Positions 23,187 through 31,242 of a DNA stretch of 48,760 bases are shown one piece after another. The stretch's first letter is position 1. Each line of letters begins with the position of its first letter. The stretch covers positions 1 through 48,760 of the forward strand of contig QJYB01000096.1 in assembly GCA_003247835.1 (NCBI GenBank). The letters are read 5' to 3'. The position numbers and the translations under genes are program-made. The notes below the pieces were generated by a model. It was not told the DNA's origin. It worked only from the letters and a program-made list of their open reading frames with translations, and ran no database searches. Origin of the DNA: Gammaproteobacteria bacterium (lineage in GTDB: Bacteria; Pseudomonadota; Gammaproteobacteria; Pseudomonadales; Azotimanducaceae).

Positions 23187-23767
23187 GTACGGGGAGTCTA
23201 GGTTTACGAATGCTGGCCGTACTGGCAGCTGCCGTGCTGTCCGCAGTGAGCTGGGCGGACGATTTCGCGGACGCCTGGGGACCGTCGGTAGGCAGTCCGT
23301 TGCCCGTTCTGGAGGCCCCTGACCAGACCGGAACCCTTCGTACGCTGGACGACCTGTCCGGTGAGCAGGGTCTGCTGCTTTTCCTGAATCGTTCCGCCGA
23401 CTGGTGACCCTTCTGTCAGCGCCAGTTGGTCCAACTGGCACAGTGGCAGGATGCCTTCGAGGCAGTGGGCGTGCATGTTGCAGCGATGACCTACGATGAT
23501 CGAGAAGCCCTGGCGACTTTTCATGCTGCGCAGGGATTGCGTTACCCGCTGCTCCAGGATGTGGACGTGAAGCATGTGAACGCCTATGGCGTACTCAATC
23601 GGGACTACCACCCCGGCGATTCCGGCTACGGTATTCCCTACCCCGGCGTGCTCTACATCGGCCCCGACGGCGTGATACGTGCCAAGTTTGCGGTGCCCGG
23701 TTATCGGCAGCGGCCATCGTTCCAGGCCATGCTGGACGCCATCAACGACCTCCAGTCCGCGGACTAG
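23183..23767 (+). CDS. Selenocysteine-containing redoxin (AhpC/TSA-like), exported; UGA at 23405-23407 read as Sec
   Basis: One reading frame of 194 codons is interrupted only by TGA at codon 75. Upstream it encodes a signal peptide (LAVLAAAVLSAVSWA) and the redoxin start GSPLPVLEAPDQTGTLRTLDDL, then LLLFLNRSADW. Downstream it resumes without frame change as PFCQRQLVQLAQWQDAFEAVG, then VAAMTYDD, FHAAQGLRYPLLQDVD and YPGVLYIGPDGVIRAKF, a complete peroxiredoxin/thioredoxin fold. The TGA stands exactly where the family has the first Cys of W-C-P-F-C, giving U75-x2-C78. A SECIS-like hairpin follows at 23421-23439. GTG 23183 overlaps the CHAD stop; ATG 23210 is an alternative start. Likely a periplasmic thiol peroxidase or reductase. 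It needs selA, selB, selC and selD elsewhere in the genome. Confidence 0.9.
23421..23439 (+). promoter_or_regulatory. Bacterial SECIS-like stem-loop
   Basis: GCCAGTTG (23421-23428) pairs perfectly with CAACTGGC (23432-23439) around a GUC loop. The loop begins 21 nt after the UGA at 23405-23407, inside the 16-37 nt window known for bacterial SECIS elements, and its first base is G, as SelB recognition generally needs. It lies within the coding sequence, as expected in bacteria. Confidence 0.8.
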
Positions 23768-23781
23768 GCACCCAGCCGCGG

Positions 23782-23810
23782 TTGAACAAACCATCGTGCC
23801 TCGATTAAAT
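23782..23810 (+). promoter_or_regulatory. Candidate sigma-70 promoter of the TRAP operon
   Basis: TTGAAC (23782-23787) and TTAAAT (23805-23810) are spaced by exactly 17 bp, each matching consensus at four positions. The box pair lies about 46 bp before the TatT start, in the only gap of this operon. Confidence 0.5.
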
Positions 23811-23856
23811 GCGCCCGCATGACGCGCTAAGGTGGAAAACGCGTAATGAGGATCGC

Positions 23857-24741
23857 ATGGCGCGAATCGTTGTTCCGATGATGCCGGGACCTGCAGCTCG
23901 CAGGGTGTTCCTGCCGCTGATGCTGCTCTCCCTGTCAGGCTGCATGTCCATGGTTGCCTCGTTCACGGCGGGCTTCGCCAGGGATCTGGGCGATTCCATT
24001 CTCGACAGTCCGGACGTGCAGATGGTTCAGGAAGGCGCCCCAGCATACCTGCTGCTCGTCGACGCCATGGTCAAGAAGAACCCGGACAATGCCGAGCTGC
24101 TCGCCCAGTCTGCCCGTCTGAACTCGGCTTACGCGACCGCTTTCGTCAGCGATCCGGCGCGGGCGAAAATGCTCGCGGCGAACGCGCTCAATGACATGGG
24201 ACACGCGGTCTGCCTCAACATGAAGGACGGCTGCGAGCTCAGGACGCGACCCTATGAGGCGTACGAAGCGTGGCTCGCAAAGCGTACTGTGAAGGATGTG
24301 CCGGAGCTCTATCAGCTCGGCAGCGTCTGGGCTGGCTGGATTCAGGCCAACAGCGACGACTTTGCGGCCATTGCGGAGCTCGGTCGCGTCAAGGCACTGA
24401 TGGCCCGTGTGGCAGAGTTGGATCCGACCTACGACTATGGTGGTGCGTACCTGTATCTCGGGGTGTTCGAGACGCTGTTGCCGCCGAGTCTCGGTGGACG
24501 CCCGGAGGTGGGTCGGTCACACTTCGAGAAAGCCATCGAGATTTCAGACGGAAAATTCCTGATGGCGAAGGTGATGTATGCGGATCAGTATGCGCGCCTT
24601 ATGTTCGACCGGGAGCTGCACGACCGACTCCTCCATGAAGTCGTTGCTGCAGATCCCAACGTGCCGGGACTCACCCTGATCAATACGGTCGCGCAACAGC
24701 GGGCCGATGAACTGCTGGAATCTGCCGATGACTATTTCTGA
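23857..24741 (+). CDS. TRAP transporter T-component lipoprotein (TatT)
   Basis: 294 residues. A lipoprotein signal peptide ends in the lipobox LSGC with Cys29, so it is anchored to the periplasmic face of a membrane. The rest is helical, with repeat-like helices such as NPDNAELLAQSARLNSAYATAFV, RVKALMARVAELDPTYDYGGAYLYLG and GRSHFEKAIEISDGKFLMAKVMYA, as in TatT (T0957-like) proteins. These form rings and associate with the TRAP binding protein, probably for hydrophobic ligands. ATG 23857 follows GAGG. The DctP gene starts inside its last codons. Confidence 0.92.
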   Translation: MARIVVPMMPGPAARRVFLPLMLLSLSGCMSMVASFTAGFARDLGDSILDSPDVQMVQEGAPAYLLLVDAMVKKNPDNAELLAQSARLNSAYATAFVSDPARAKMLAANALNDMGHAVCLNMKDGCELRTRPYEAYEAWLAKRTVKDVPELYQLGSVWAGWIQANSDDFAAIAELGRVKALMARVAELDPTYDYGGAYLYLGVFETLLPPSLGGRPEVGRSHFEKAIEISDGKFLMAKVMYADQYARLMFDRELHDRLLHEVVAADPNVPGLTLINTVAQQRADELLESADDYF

Positions 24742-25756
24742 CCGGCTCAAGAGGAGCGCTTCCCGGACCGGATGGATCCCGTTGCTGTTCGGCTGCCTGC
24801 TCGCCGGGTCTGCGCAGGCGGTCACATTCAAGGTCGCCACGCTGTCACCTGATGGCTCGGGCTGGATGAAGATGCTGCGCGAAGGTGCTACAGAGGTGGC
24901 CGAGCGGACGGATGGACGCGTGACGTTCAAGTTCTATCCCGGCGGGGTGATGGGCGACGACAAGGCCGTGCTGCGCAAGATCCGTTCCGGGCAGCTGCAT
25001 GGTGCCGTGGTGACGGCAGGCGGCCTGAGTCAGGTCTACGGAGATATCCAGCTCTACACCCTGCCCATGGTGTTCAGAAATCTGGCGGAAGTGGATTTCG
25101 TCCGTGGTCGCATGGACAGCGTTCTGATGAATGGCCTGAGAGAGCATGGGTTCGTCGGCTTCGGCATAGCGGAGGTCGGTTTCGCTTACGCCATGTCGAA
25201 AGATCGCGTGGAGACTTTTGATGAGATCCGCGCGCAGAAGGTCTGGATTCCGGACGGTGATCCGGGTGCCGAAATGGCCATCAGCACCTTCGACATCACA
25301 CCCATTCCGTTGTCCATCGCTGATGTGCTCGGTGGTCTGCAGACTGGGCTCATCGACAGCGTGGCGGTGCCACCGGTCGGCGCCATTGCGCTGCAGTGGC
25401 ATACGCAGCTCAAGTACGTCTTCGATCTGCCGCTGCTCTACGTGTACGGGCTGTTCGTCGTTCGCGACCGCCAGTTCGACACGCTCAGCGCGGCGGATCA
25501 GGCGACCGTACTGGAAGTCATGGGTAAGGTGGTGGGGCGGGTCAACGCCCAGAACCGGATCGATCACGAGCGGGCGGTGGAGGTGCTCAAGACCCAGGGA
25601 CTCGACTTCGTCGTACCGACGCCGGAGGAGGCACAACGGTGGAAGGCCATGGCAGAGCAGGCCTCCGCGAAGATGATCGACGAAGGGGTGATCTCCCGGT
25701 CGCTGTACGAAGAGCTACAGAACGAGCTGGCGGAATATCGAGGCGGTCTTGACTGA
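24728..25756 (+). CDS. TRAP transporter substrate-binding protein (DctP family)
   Basis: 342 residues. The signal peptide ends at GSAQA, followed by VTFKVATLSPDGSGWMKMLREGA, the usual DctP start. The ligand carboxylate-binding region (EVGFAYAMSKDRVETFDEIRAQKVWIP) has Arg215-like positioning in RAQKVW but not the perfect dicarboxylate motif, in line with TatT-associated binding proteins that take up non-dicarboxylate, often lipid-like ligands. I start it at ATG 24728, overlapping the TatT end by 14 bp. It captures substrate in the periplasm for the DctQM channel. Confidence 0.93.
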   Translation: MTISDRLKRSASRTGWIPLLFGCLLAGSAQAVTFKVATLSPDGSGWMKMLREGATEVAERTDGRVTFKFYPGGVMGDDKAVLRKIRSGQLHGAVVTAGGLSQVYGDIQLYTLPMVFRNLAEVDFVRGRMDSVLMNGLREHGFVGFGIAEVGFAYAMSKDRVETFDEIRAQKVWIPDGDPGAEMAISTFDITPIPLSIADVLGGLQTGLIDSVAVPPVGAIALQWHTQLKYVFDLPLLYVYGLFVVRDRQFDTLSAADQATVLEVMGKVVGRVNAQNRIDHERAVEVLKTQGLDFVVPTPEEAQRWKAMAEQASAKMIDEGVISRSLYEELQNELAEYRGGLD

Positions 25757-26210
25757 CCGCCTGATTGCGGGGCTCAGGTGGGTGGAAAGCGCGCTGCTCG
25801 TGGTCCTGCTCGGGACCATGGTTCTGCTGGCGGCCTATCAGGTCATCGCCCGCAACTTCTTCGATACCGGTATTCTCTGGGGTGACGCCCTGGTCCGCGT
25901 CCTCGTGCTGTGGGTCACGTTCATCGGTGCGACCATCGCCTCCCGCGACGATCAGCACATCCGTATCGACCTGCTGACCAGGTTTTTCGATGATCGATCG
26001 AATGCCTGGCTCGGCAGGTTTCGGAGCCTGTTCACCGCAGCCGTGGCAGGCCTGTTCGCATGGTACAGCGCCGAGTTCGTGGCGCTCGACTATCAGGACG
26101 GTATCGTTGCCTTCTCGTCCGTGCCCGCGTGGATCTGCGAGGCGGTGATGCCGGTCGGTGGAGCGCTGATCAGCCTGCGATACCTGCTCAGGACGCTGAC
26201 GCTCTCATGA
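25749..26210 (+). CDS. TRAP transporter small permease (DctQ)
   Basis: 153 residues with four hydrophobic helices. Conserved parts are LLAAYQVIARNFFDTGILWGDALVRVLVLWVTFIGA and ASRDDQHIRIDLL, classic for DctQ. The start is TTG at 25749, overlapping the DctP stop by 8 bp; its own stop overlaps the DctM start (ATGA). It scaffolds the large permease in the inner membrane. Confidence 0.94.
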   Translation: MTDRLIAGLRWVESALLVVLLGTMVLLAAYQVIARNFFDTGILWGDALVRVLVLWVTFIGATIASRDDQHIRIDLLTRFFDDRSNAWLGRFRSLFTAAVAGLFAWYSAEFVALDYQDGIVAFSSVPAWICEAVMPVGGALISLRYLLRTLTLS

Positions 26211-27487
26211 TCTGGCTGGGGATCGCACTGCTCATCGCCGCCGCCATCGCGGGCGCGCCGCTGTTTGCGGTGCTGATGGGGGCTGCCCTGCTGGGCTTCC
26301 TGTCCGCCGACATTCCGCTCACGGTGGTGGCGATCGAAGTCTACCGTATCGTCGACACGCCACTACTCGTGACGCTGCCCCTGTTCACCTTTGCCGGGTA
26401 CGTGCTCGCGGAGGCGGGCACGTCACGACGCCTCGTCAACCTCGTGCAGAGCGTCTTCGGCGCACTACCCAGTGGGCTGGCGCTCGTCGGTTTCGTGGCC
26501 TGCGCGATCTTCACGGCGCTCACGGGCGCATCGGGCGTGACCATTGTCGCGCTCGGTGCACTGCTGCTGCCGGCGCTCACCAGCGCGGGTTACTCCGAAC
26601 GTTTTTCACTGGGGCTCGTGACCACGTCCGGGAGCCTCGGGCTGCTGCTCGTTCCGTCCGTGCCGCTCATTCTGTATGGCATCGTCGCTCAGCAGATGGA
26701 CGTGGGCGAACCGTTCACGATTTCCGAGCTCTTTCTCGCCGGAGTGCTGCCGCTGCTTCTGATGCTGACGGCGCTCATCATCTACACGTTGTGGCACCAC
26801 CGGGGCGGGACCGTACCCAGGGTGCCGTATTCACGTCGGAAGCTCGCCGATGCGATACGGGATGCCCGCTGGGAGCTGCCGCTGCCGCTGGTGGTGCTGG
26901 GTGGAATCTACTCCGGCTGGTTCGCGATTTCCGAAGCCGCTGCAATCACCGCGGTGTACGTGACCATCGTTGAAGTGATGCTGTATAGGGAAATCCGCTG
27001 GTCGGCGCTCCCGAAGATCATGGTGGATTCCATGGTGATGGTCGGCGGCATTCTGCTGATTCTCGGAGTGGCGCTGGCATTCACCAATTTCCTGGTCGAT
27101 GCGGAAGTGCCGCAGATGCTGTTCGACTTCATGCAGGCCCACGTCGAGAGCGCGCTGGGCTTCCTGCTGCTGCTGAACCTTATGCTGCTGGTGCTCGGCG
27201 CGATGCTCGACATCTTCTCCGCGCTCGTCATCGTCGTGCCGCTGATACTGCCGGTGGCTGCCGGATACGGTATTCATCCGGTGCATCTCGGTATCATCTT
27301 TCTCGCCAACATGCAGATCGGTTATTTCACACCGCCGGTCGGGATGAATCTGTTCATCTCGAGCTACCGATTCAACCGTCCACTGCTGGACATCTATGCG
27401 GCCTGTATTCCGTTCATGATCGTGCTGCTCGTGGCGCTGCTGTTGATCACTTACGTGCCCTGGTTCAGCATGGCACTCATACGCTGA
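26207..27487 (+). CDS. TRAP transporter large permease (DctM)
   Basis: 426 residues with about twelve hydrophobic stretches. LFTFAGYVLAEAGTSRRLVNL, ALTGASGVTIVALGALLLPAL, LVPSVPLILYGIVAQQ and FTPPVGMNLFISSYRFNRP are DctM signatures. It is the sodium- or proton-coupled transport subunit. The ATG at 26207 overlaps the DctQ stop by four bases. An upstream in-frame extension reads as antisense-like junk and is not used. Confidence 0.95.
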   Translation: MIWLGIALLIAAAIAGAPLFAVLMGAALLGFLSADIPLTVVAIEVYRIVDTPLLVTLPLFTFAGYVLAEAGTSRRLVNLVQSVFGALPSGLALVGFVACAIFTALTGASGVTIVALGALLLPALTSAGYSERFSLGLVTTSGSLGLLLVPSVPLILYGIVAQQMDVGEPFTISELFLAGVLPLLLMLTALIIYTLWHHRGGTVPRVPYSRRKLADAIRDARWELPLPLVVLGGIYSGWFAISEAAAITAVYVTIVEVMLYREIRWSALPKIMVDSMVMVGGILLILGVALAFTNFLVDAEVPQMLFDFMQAHVESALGFLLLLNLMLLVLGAMLDIFSALVIVVPLILPVAAGYGIHPVHLGIIFLANMQIGYFTPPVGMNLFISSYRFNRPLLDIYAACIPFMIVLLVALLLITYVPWFSMALIR

Positions 27488-27529
27488 CGCACGGCGGGTT
27501 ATAAAAGAGATGCGTTGCAGAGGTAACAA

Positions 27530-28687
27530 GTGACGGGTCGTATCGCCGTCGTCATAGATCCCTGGAACTATCCGTTCAACGGCACTGTCGTCTCCACACG
27601 GCGCTTCGTCGCAGCGATGGAGCAGGCAGGTTACCAGTTCCGGATCCTGTCGATTCAGGCTCCGGAACTGGCCGAGGAAGAGGTGTTTGAGAAGCTGTCC
27701 ATACCGGGCTTCAACAGGATCATCGACACGATGCGCGCGCCCCTGGCAAAACCGGAGCGTGCCAGGCTCAGGAAGCTGCTTGCCGACTGCGATCTGCTCC
27801 ACGTCCAGTACCCGTTCTTTCTCGCTCATTCTGCTATCCGCGAAGCCCGGGCCCTCGGCATACCGGTGATCTGTTCGTTCCACGTTCAGCCGGAGAACAT
27901 CCTTCAGAACATCAGGCTGCCGAGCCGGCTGCTGTCGAGCCTTCTCTACCGGCTGTTCATCCGCTTCATCTACAGTCGCGCCGATCAGGTGATTGCGCCG
28001 TCATCCTTCGCGGCAGGACTGCTGACCAGGCACGGTCTGGACCGTCCCGTCACGGTGGTTTCCAACGGCGTACCGGACCGGTTCTTCCGGGTCGAACGGC
28101 GCCCGACGGATGGCAGTGGCTATTTGCTTCTCTCCGTGGGTCGGCTGGCGAGAGAAAAGCAGCAGGAGACACTGCTCCGTGCCGTCGCGTTGTCCCGTCA
28201 CCGGGATGCCATCAGCGTGGTGCTCGCCGGAGTAGGGCCGCGGCAGGCTTATCTCGAGCGGCTGGCTGGGCGGCTCCGTTTGAAAGCGCGCATCGGCTGG
28301 GTGGACGACGACGAGCTGCTTGGTCTCCATGGTAGGGCCGATCTGTTCGTGCACACCGGCACCATCGAGCTGGAAGGCATGTCGGTGCTGGAAGCCATGG
28401 CCACGGGCAACGTGGTCGTGGTGTCCGATGCTCAGGCCAGCGCCTGTGCGGCAATGATTCACGAGGCGCACTCGAGGTTTCACAAGGGAGATCCTGCTGA
28501 TCTGGCCGAGCGGATCGATTACTGGCTCGACCATCCCGATGCACGGGAAACCCAGCAGCGCTTCAACCAGCTCTATGCCCGGTCGCTGGCGCATGACAAG
28601 GCGGTCGGCCGTCTTGCATCGCTCTACGACGACACGCTCCGTGACGTCTCATCGGTGGAACCGGCGCAGATGAACGGCAGCTCTTGA
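27530..28687 (+). CDS. Glycosyltransferase family 4 protein
   Basis: 385 residues with a GT-B fold. The N-terminal acceptor domain begins RIAVVIDPWNYPFNGTVVSTRRFV and contains CDLLHVQYPFFLAHSA; the donor domain has LLLSVGRLAREKQQETLLRAV and the E-x7-E stretch ELEGMSVLEAMATGNVVVVSD. It would transfer a sugar from a nucleotide-sugar to a lipid or surface acceptor. GTG 27530 follows GAGG; its stop overlaps the next start (TTGA). It lies between a TRAP transporter and an RND protein, which suggests a shared job in envelope lipids. Confidence 0.92.
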   Translation: MTGRIAVVIDPWNYPFNGTVVSTRRFVAAMEQAGYQFRILSIQAPELAEEEVFEKLSIPGFNRIIDTMRAPLAKPERARLRKLLADCDLLHVQYPFFLAHSAIREARALGIPVICSFHVQPENILQNIRLPSRLLSSLLYRLFIRFIYSRADQVIAPSSFAAGLLTRHGLDRPVTVVSNGVPDRFFRVERRPTDGSGYLLLSVGRLAREKQQETLLRAVALSRHRDAISVVLAGVGPRQAYLERLAGRLRLKARIGWVDDDELLGLHGRADLFVHTGTIELEGMSVLEAMATGNVVVVSDAQASACAAMIHEAHSRFHKGDPADLAERIDYWLDHPDARETQQRFNQLYARSLAHDKAVGRLASLYDDTLRDVSSVEPAQMNGSS

Positions 28688-31242
28688 AGATCCTGGCTCT
28701 GGCACTCGGCCATTGGGTCGAGGTCTGCGAGCACCACCCGCGGACGGTGCTCTCACTGCTAGCCGGAGCGACCGTTCTGGCGGCTGTCTACGTCTCGTTC
28801 AACTTTGCTATCGATTCGGACCTGAGCAGGCTGATACGACCCTCCGAGGCGCTGACCTGGTACCGGGCGAACGAGCGTTACAAGGCGCAGTTTCCGGAGC
28901 TTCAGGAAACGTCGCTGGTGGTGGTTTCGGGTGTGGATCCGGTCGCCGTCGAGGAAACTGCCCGACGCCTGTTCGATGCCTTCACGGCCAGCCGCCGGTT
29001 CGAGTTCGTCTTTGCACCGGCGCTGGCACCGTTCCTGCGTGATCACCGGGCTTACTATCTCGACGAAGCGCTGCTGTCGGACTGGGTGGCGGGTGTGCAG
29101 TACGACTATGGTGCGCTGCTGCGGCTCGCGGATGGTGCGGATCTCGCCAACGCGGCGTTCACGCTGGCGGACCAGGTGGCCGCCACGAACGGGCTGAGAA
29201 CGCCGACGGTGCTCCGGAGCCTGATGGAGAACTTCGCCGACGGCGTTCCTTCCGATCTGCGGCTGGCAGCCTATCCGCATCTCGTGCCGGAAGCGGACGT
29301 CCACTATCTGATCATGATGCTGAAAGGTCATCAGCGGCTGGATGAGCGGCTGCCGAATGCGGCACAGGTCAGTCTGATCCGGTCGCTGATCGGGTCCATC
29401 GCGATACCGCCGGCTGTGCGTGTGCGGCTGACCGGCGAGGTGCCGCTGGCGAACGAGGAGATCAGCATGGCCCTGGACGGGATCGGCATCGCCGGATCCA
29501 TCTCGCTGGTGCTGCTGGCTCTCATCCTGTATTTCGGCATCGGCAGCTGGCGCATCATCGCGGCGACGTTCACGCTGCTCGGTGTGGGGGTGGTCTTTAC
29601 GCTGGCGTTCGGGGTCGCCACGGTGGGGGCGTTCAACACGCTGGCCCTGATCTTCGTCGTCATGTTCTTCGGTCTCGGAGTGGATTTTGCCGTGCATTTC
29701 TCGCTGCGCATGCGGGAAGGACTGACACCCGAGTCGACGGAGGATGCGGAGGTGCATTTCGTCCGCGAGGTGGGCCCGGCGCTGGCGCTGTGCATGGTGA
29801 CTACATGTATTGCCTTTCTGTCATTCACACCCACTCCCTATCGGGGACTGGGTGAGCTCGGCATCGTTTCTGCGGGAGGTATGCTGATCGCCTTCCTACT
29901 GACGATGACACTGCTGCCGGCGTTCTACAGCCTGTCCGGCATGCCGGTGGCCGCGGCGGACGGCGCGGGGCGATCGTGGCACTGGCGTGGCCGACCGGTG
30001 TTCACGCTCATTGGTGCCGGGGTTCTGGCAGTGGCTGCGGCCTGGCTGGCAAGGGAGGTGCGGTTCGACTACAGCGTTCTGGCTCTGCGGGACTCGAGCA
30101 CTGAGGCCATGAGCACCCTGCTCGAGCTTCAGGAGAACGGGGTGACGACGGACTACAGCATCAACGTGCTGGCTGCGGACGACGACGAGGCGCGTCGTTT
30201 GAAACGCGAGATCGGTGCGCTCCCCGAAACCGGCGACGTGCTGATACCGTCCGATCTGGTGCCTGATGACCAGCCCGACAAGGCGTCGCTGCTCATCGAG
30301 CTGAAGGCGCTGCTCGCGGACATCGAGCAAGTCGAGCCGGCAGACGTAACGCTCGCGACGGAGAGTCTGGCCGATGCGGTGTCTTACCTGGAAGAAGTCC
30401 GGCGGGAAGTGCCTGACGCGGAGCGCGACCTGTATGAATCCTTTCTCGAGGGACTGGCTGCTCTGGTGACGGACCCGACCCGACTGGCAGCGCTGAATCG
30501 CAACCTGGTGGATTCGCTTCAGGCCGAGCTCGTCGACCTGCATCGCATCGTGGAAGCGCGACCGTTCACGTTCGGGGACCTGCCTGAGGATCTCCGGGCC
30601 AGACTGGTTTCCAGGGAAGGCTGGCAGCTGATGACCGTGCAGCCGGCATCGGCCATCGACAGCCGGGAAGCGACGGATGCTTTCGTCGGTGCGGTGACCG
30701 CCATCGAGCCCGAGGCAGCCGGCCGCGCGGTGGTGGAGTGGGGTGTGGGGGGTGTCGCGGTCCGTTCCTTCGTGGAGGCGCTGTCGCTGGCAGTGGTCGC
30801 CATCGCCGTGCTGCTCCTGATCTATTTTCGGGGTGTGGTGCTGCCTATGATCGTGCTGGTGCCGCTGACGCTGACCACCCTGGTGACGTTCGCGGTGATT
30901 CAGCTGACGCCGCTGACGCTCAACATGGCCAACATCCTGGTCATGCCGCTGATTTTCGGTCTGGGCGTGGATACCGGCATCCATGTGGTGCACCGCTTCC
31001 GCACGGATGGCGACGTGGATGCCCTGTTCACGTCGAGCACGGCGCGGGCGATCATCATCAGCGCGTTGACGACGATCGGGACGTTCTTTTCGCTTTCGTT
31101 CAGCCCGCACAAGGGTGCTGCGTCCGTTGGTGTGCTGCTGACAGTCGCCATCACGGTGATGCTGATCGTTACCTTTCTGGTGGTACCGGCAATGCTGTCG
31201 CTGCTGCCGGAGAAGTGGCGGCGGCTCACTGGCCGCGCATGA
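28684..31242 (+). CDS. RND superfamily transporter, MMPL/HpnN-like
   Basis: 852 residues in two similar halves. Each half has one membrane helix, a large periplasmic domain (about 40-255 and 450-680) and five more helices. FFGLGVDFAVHFSLRMREGL and LIFGLGVDTGIHVVHRFR are the helix-4-type motifs of the two halves, with the Asp used for proton coupling. HpnN-like proteins move hopanoids or other lipids from inner to outer membrane. It starts at TTG 28684, overlapping the glycosyltransferase stop. Its last 17 bp overlap the converging GGDEF-EAL gene. Confidence 0.92.
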   Translation: MKILALALGHWVEVCEHHPRTVLSLLAGATVLAAVYVSFNFAIDSDLSRLIRPSEALTWYRANERYKAQFPELQETSLVVVSGVDPVAVEETARRLFDAFTASRRFEFVFAPALAPFLRDHRAYYLDEALLSDWVAGVQYDYGALLRLADGADLANAAFTLADQVAATNGLRTPTVLRSLMENFADGVPSDLRLAAYPHLVPEADVHYLIMMLKGHQRLDERLPNAAQVSLIRSLIGSIAIPPAVRVRLTGEVPLANEEISMALDGIGIAGSISLVLLALILYFGIGSWRIIAATFTLLGVGVVFTLAFGVATVGAFNTLALIFVVMFFGLGVDFAVHFSLRMREGLTPESTEDAEVHFVREVGPALALCMVTTCIAFLSFTPTPYRGLGELGIVSAGGMLIAFLLTMTLLPAFYSLSGMPVAAADGAGRSWHWRGRPVFTLIGAGVLAVAAAWLAREVRFDYSVLALRDSSTEAMSTLLELQENGVTTDYSINVLAADDDEARRLKREIGALPETGDVLIPSDLVPDDQPDKASLLIELKALLADIEQVEPADVTLATESLADAVSYLEEVRREVPDAERDLYESFLEGLAALVTDPTRLAALNRNLVDSLQAELVDLHRIVEARPFTFGDLPEDLRARLVSREGWQLMTVQPASAIDSREATDAFVGAVTAIEPEAAGRAVVEWGVGGVAVRSFVEALSLAVVAIAVLLLIYFRGVVLPMIVLVPLTLTTLVTFAVIQLTPLTLNMANILVMPLIFGLGVDTGIHVVHRFRTDGDVDALFTSSTARAIIISALTTIGTFFSLSFSPHKGAASVGVLLTVAITVMLIVTFLVVPAMLSLLPEKWRRLTGRA

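Noticed and set aside
23183..23407. Selenoprotein region as a pseudogene or two separate genes
   Set aside because: The only interruption is a TGA at the redox-active Cys position, the frame does not shift, all motifs after it are intact, and a SECIS-like hairpin follows.
29896..31110. 404-codon antisense frame within the RND gene
   Set aside because: His/Arg/Gln-rich translation without any domain, a shadow of the RND coding sequence.
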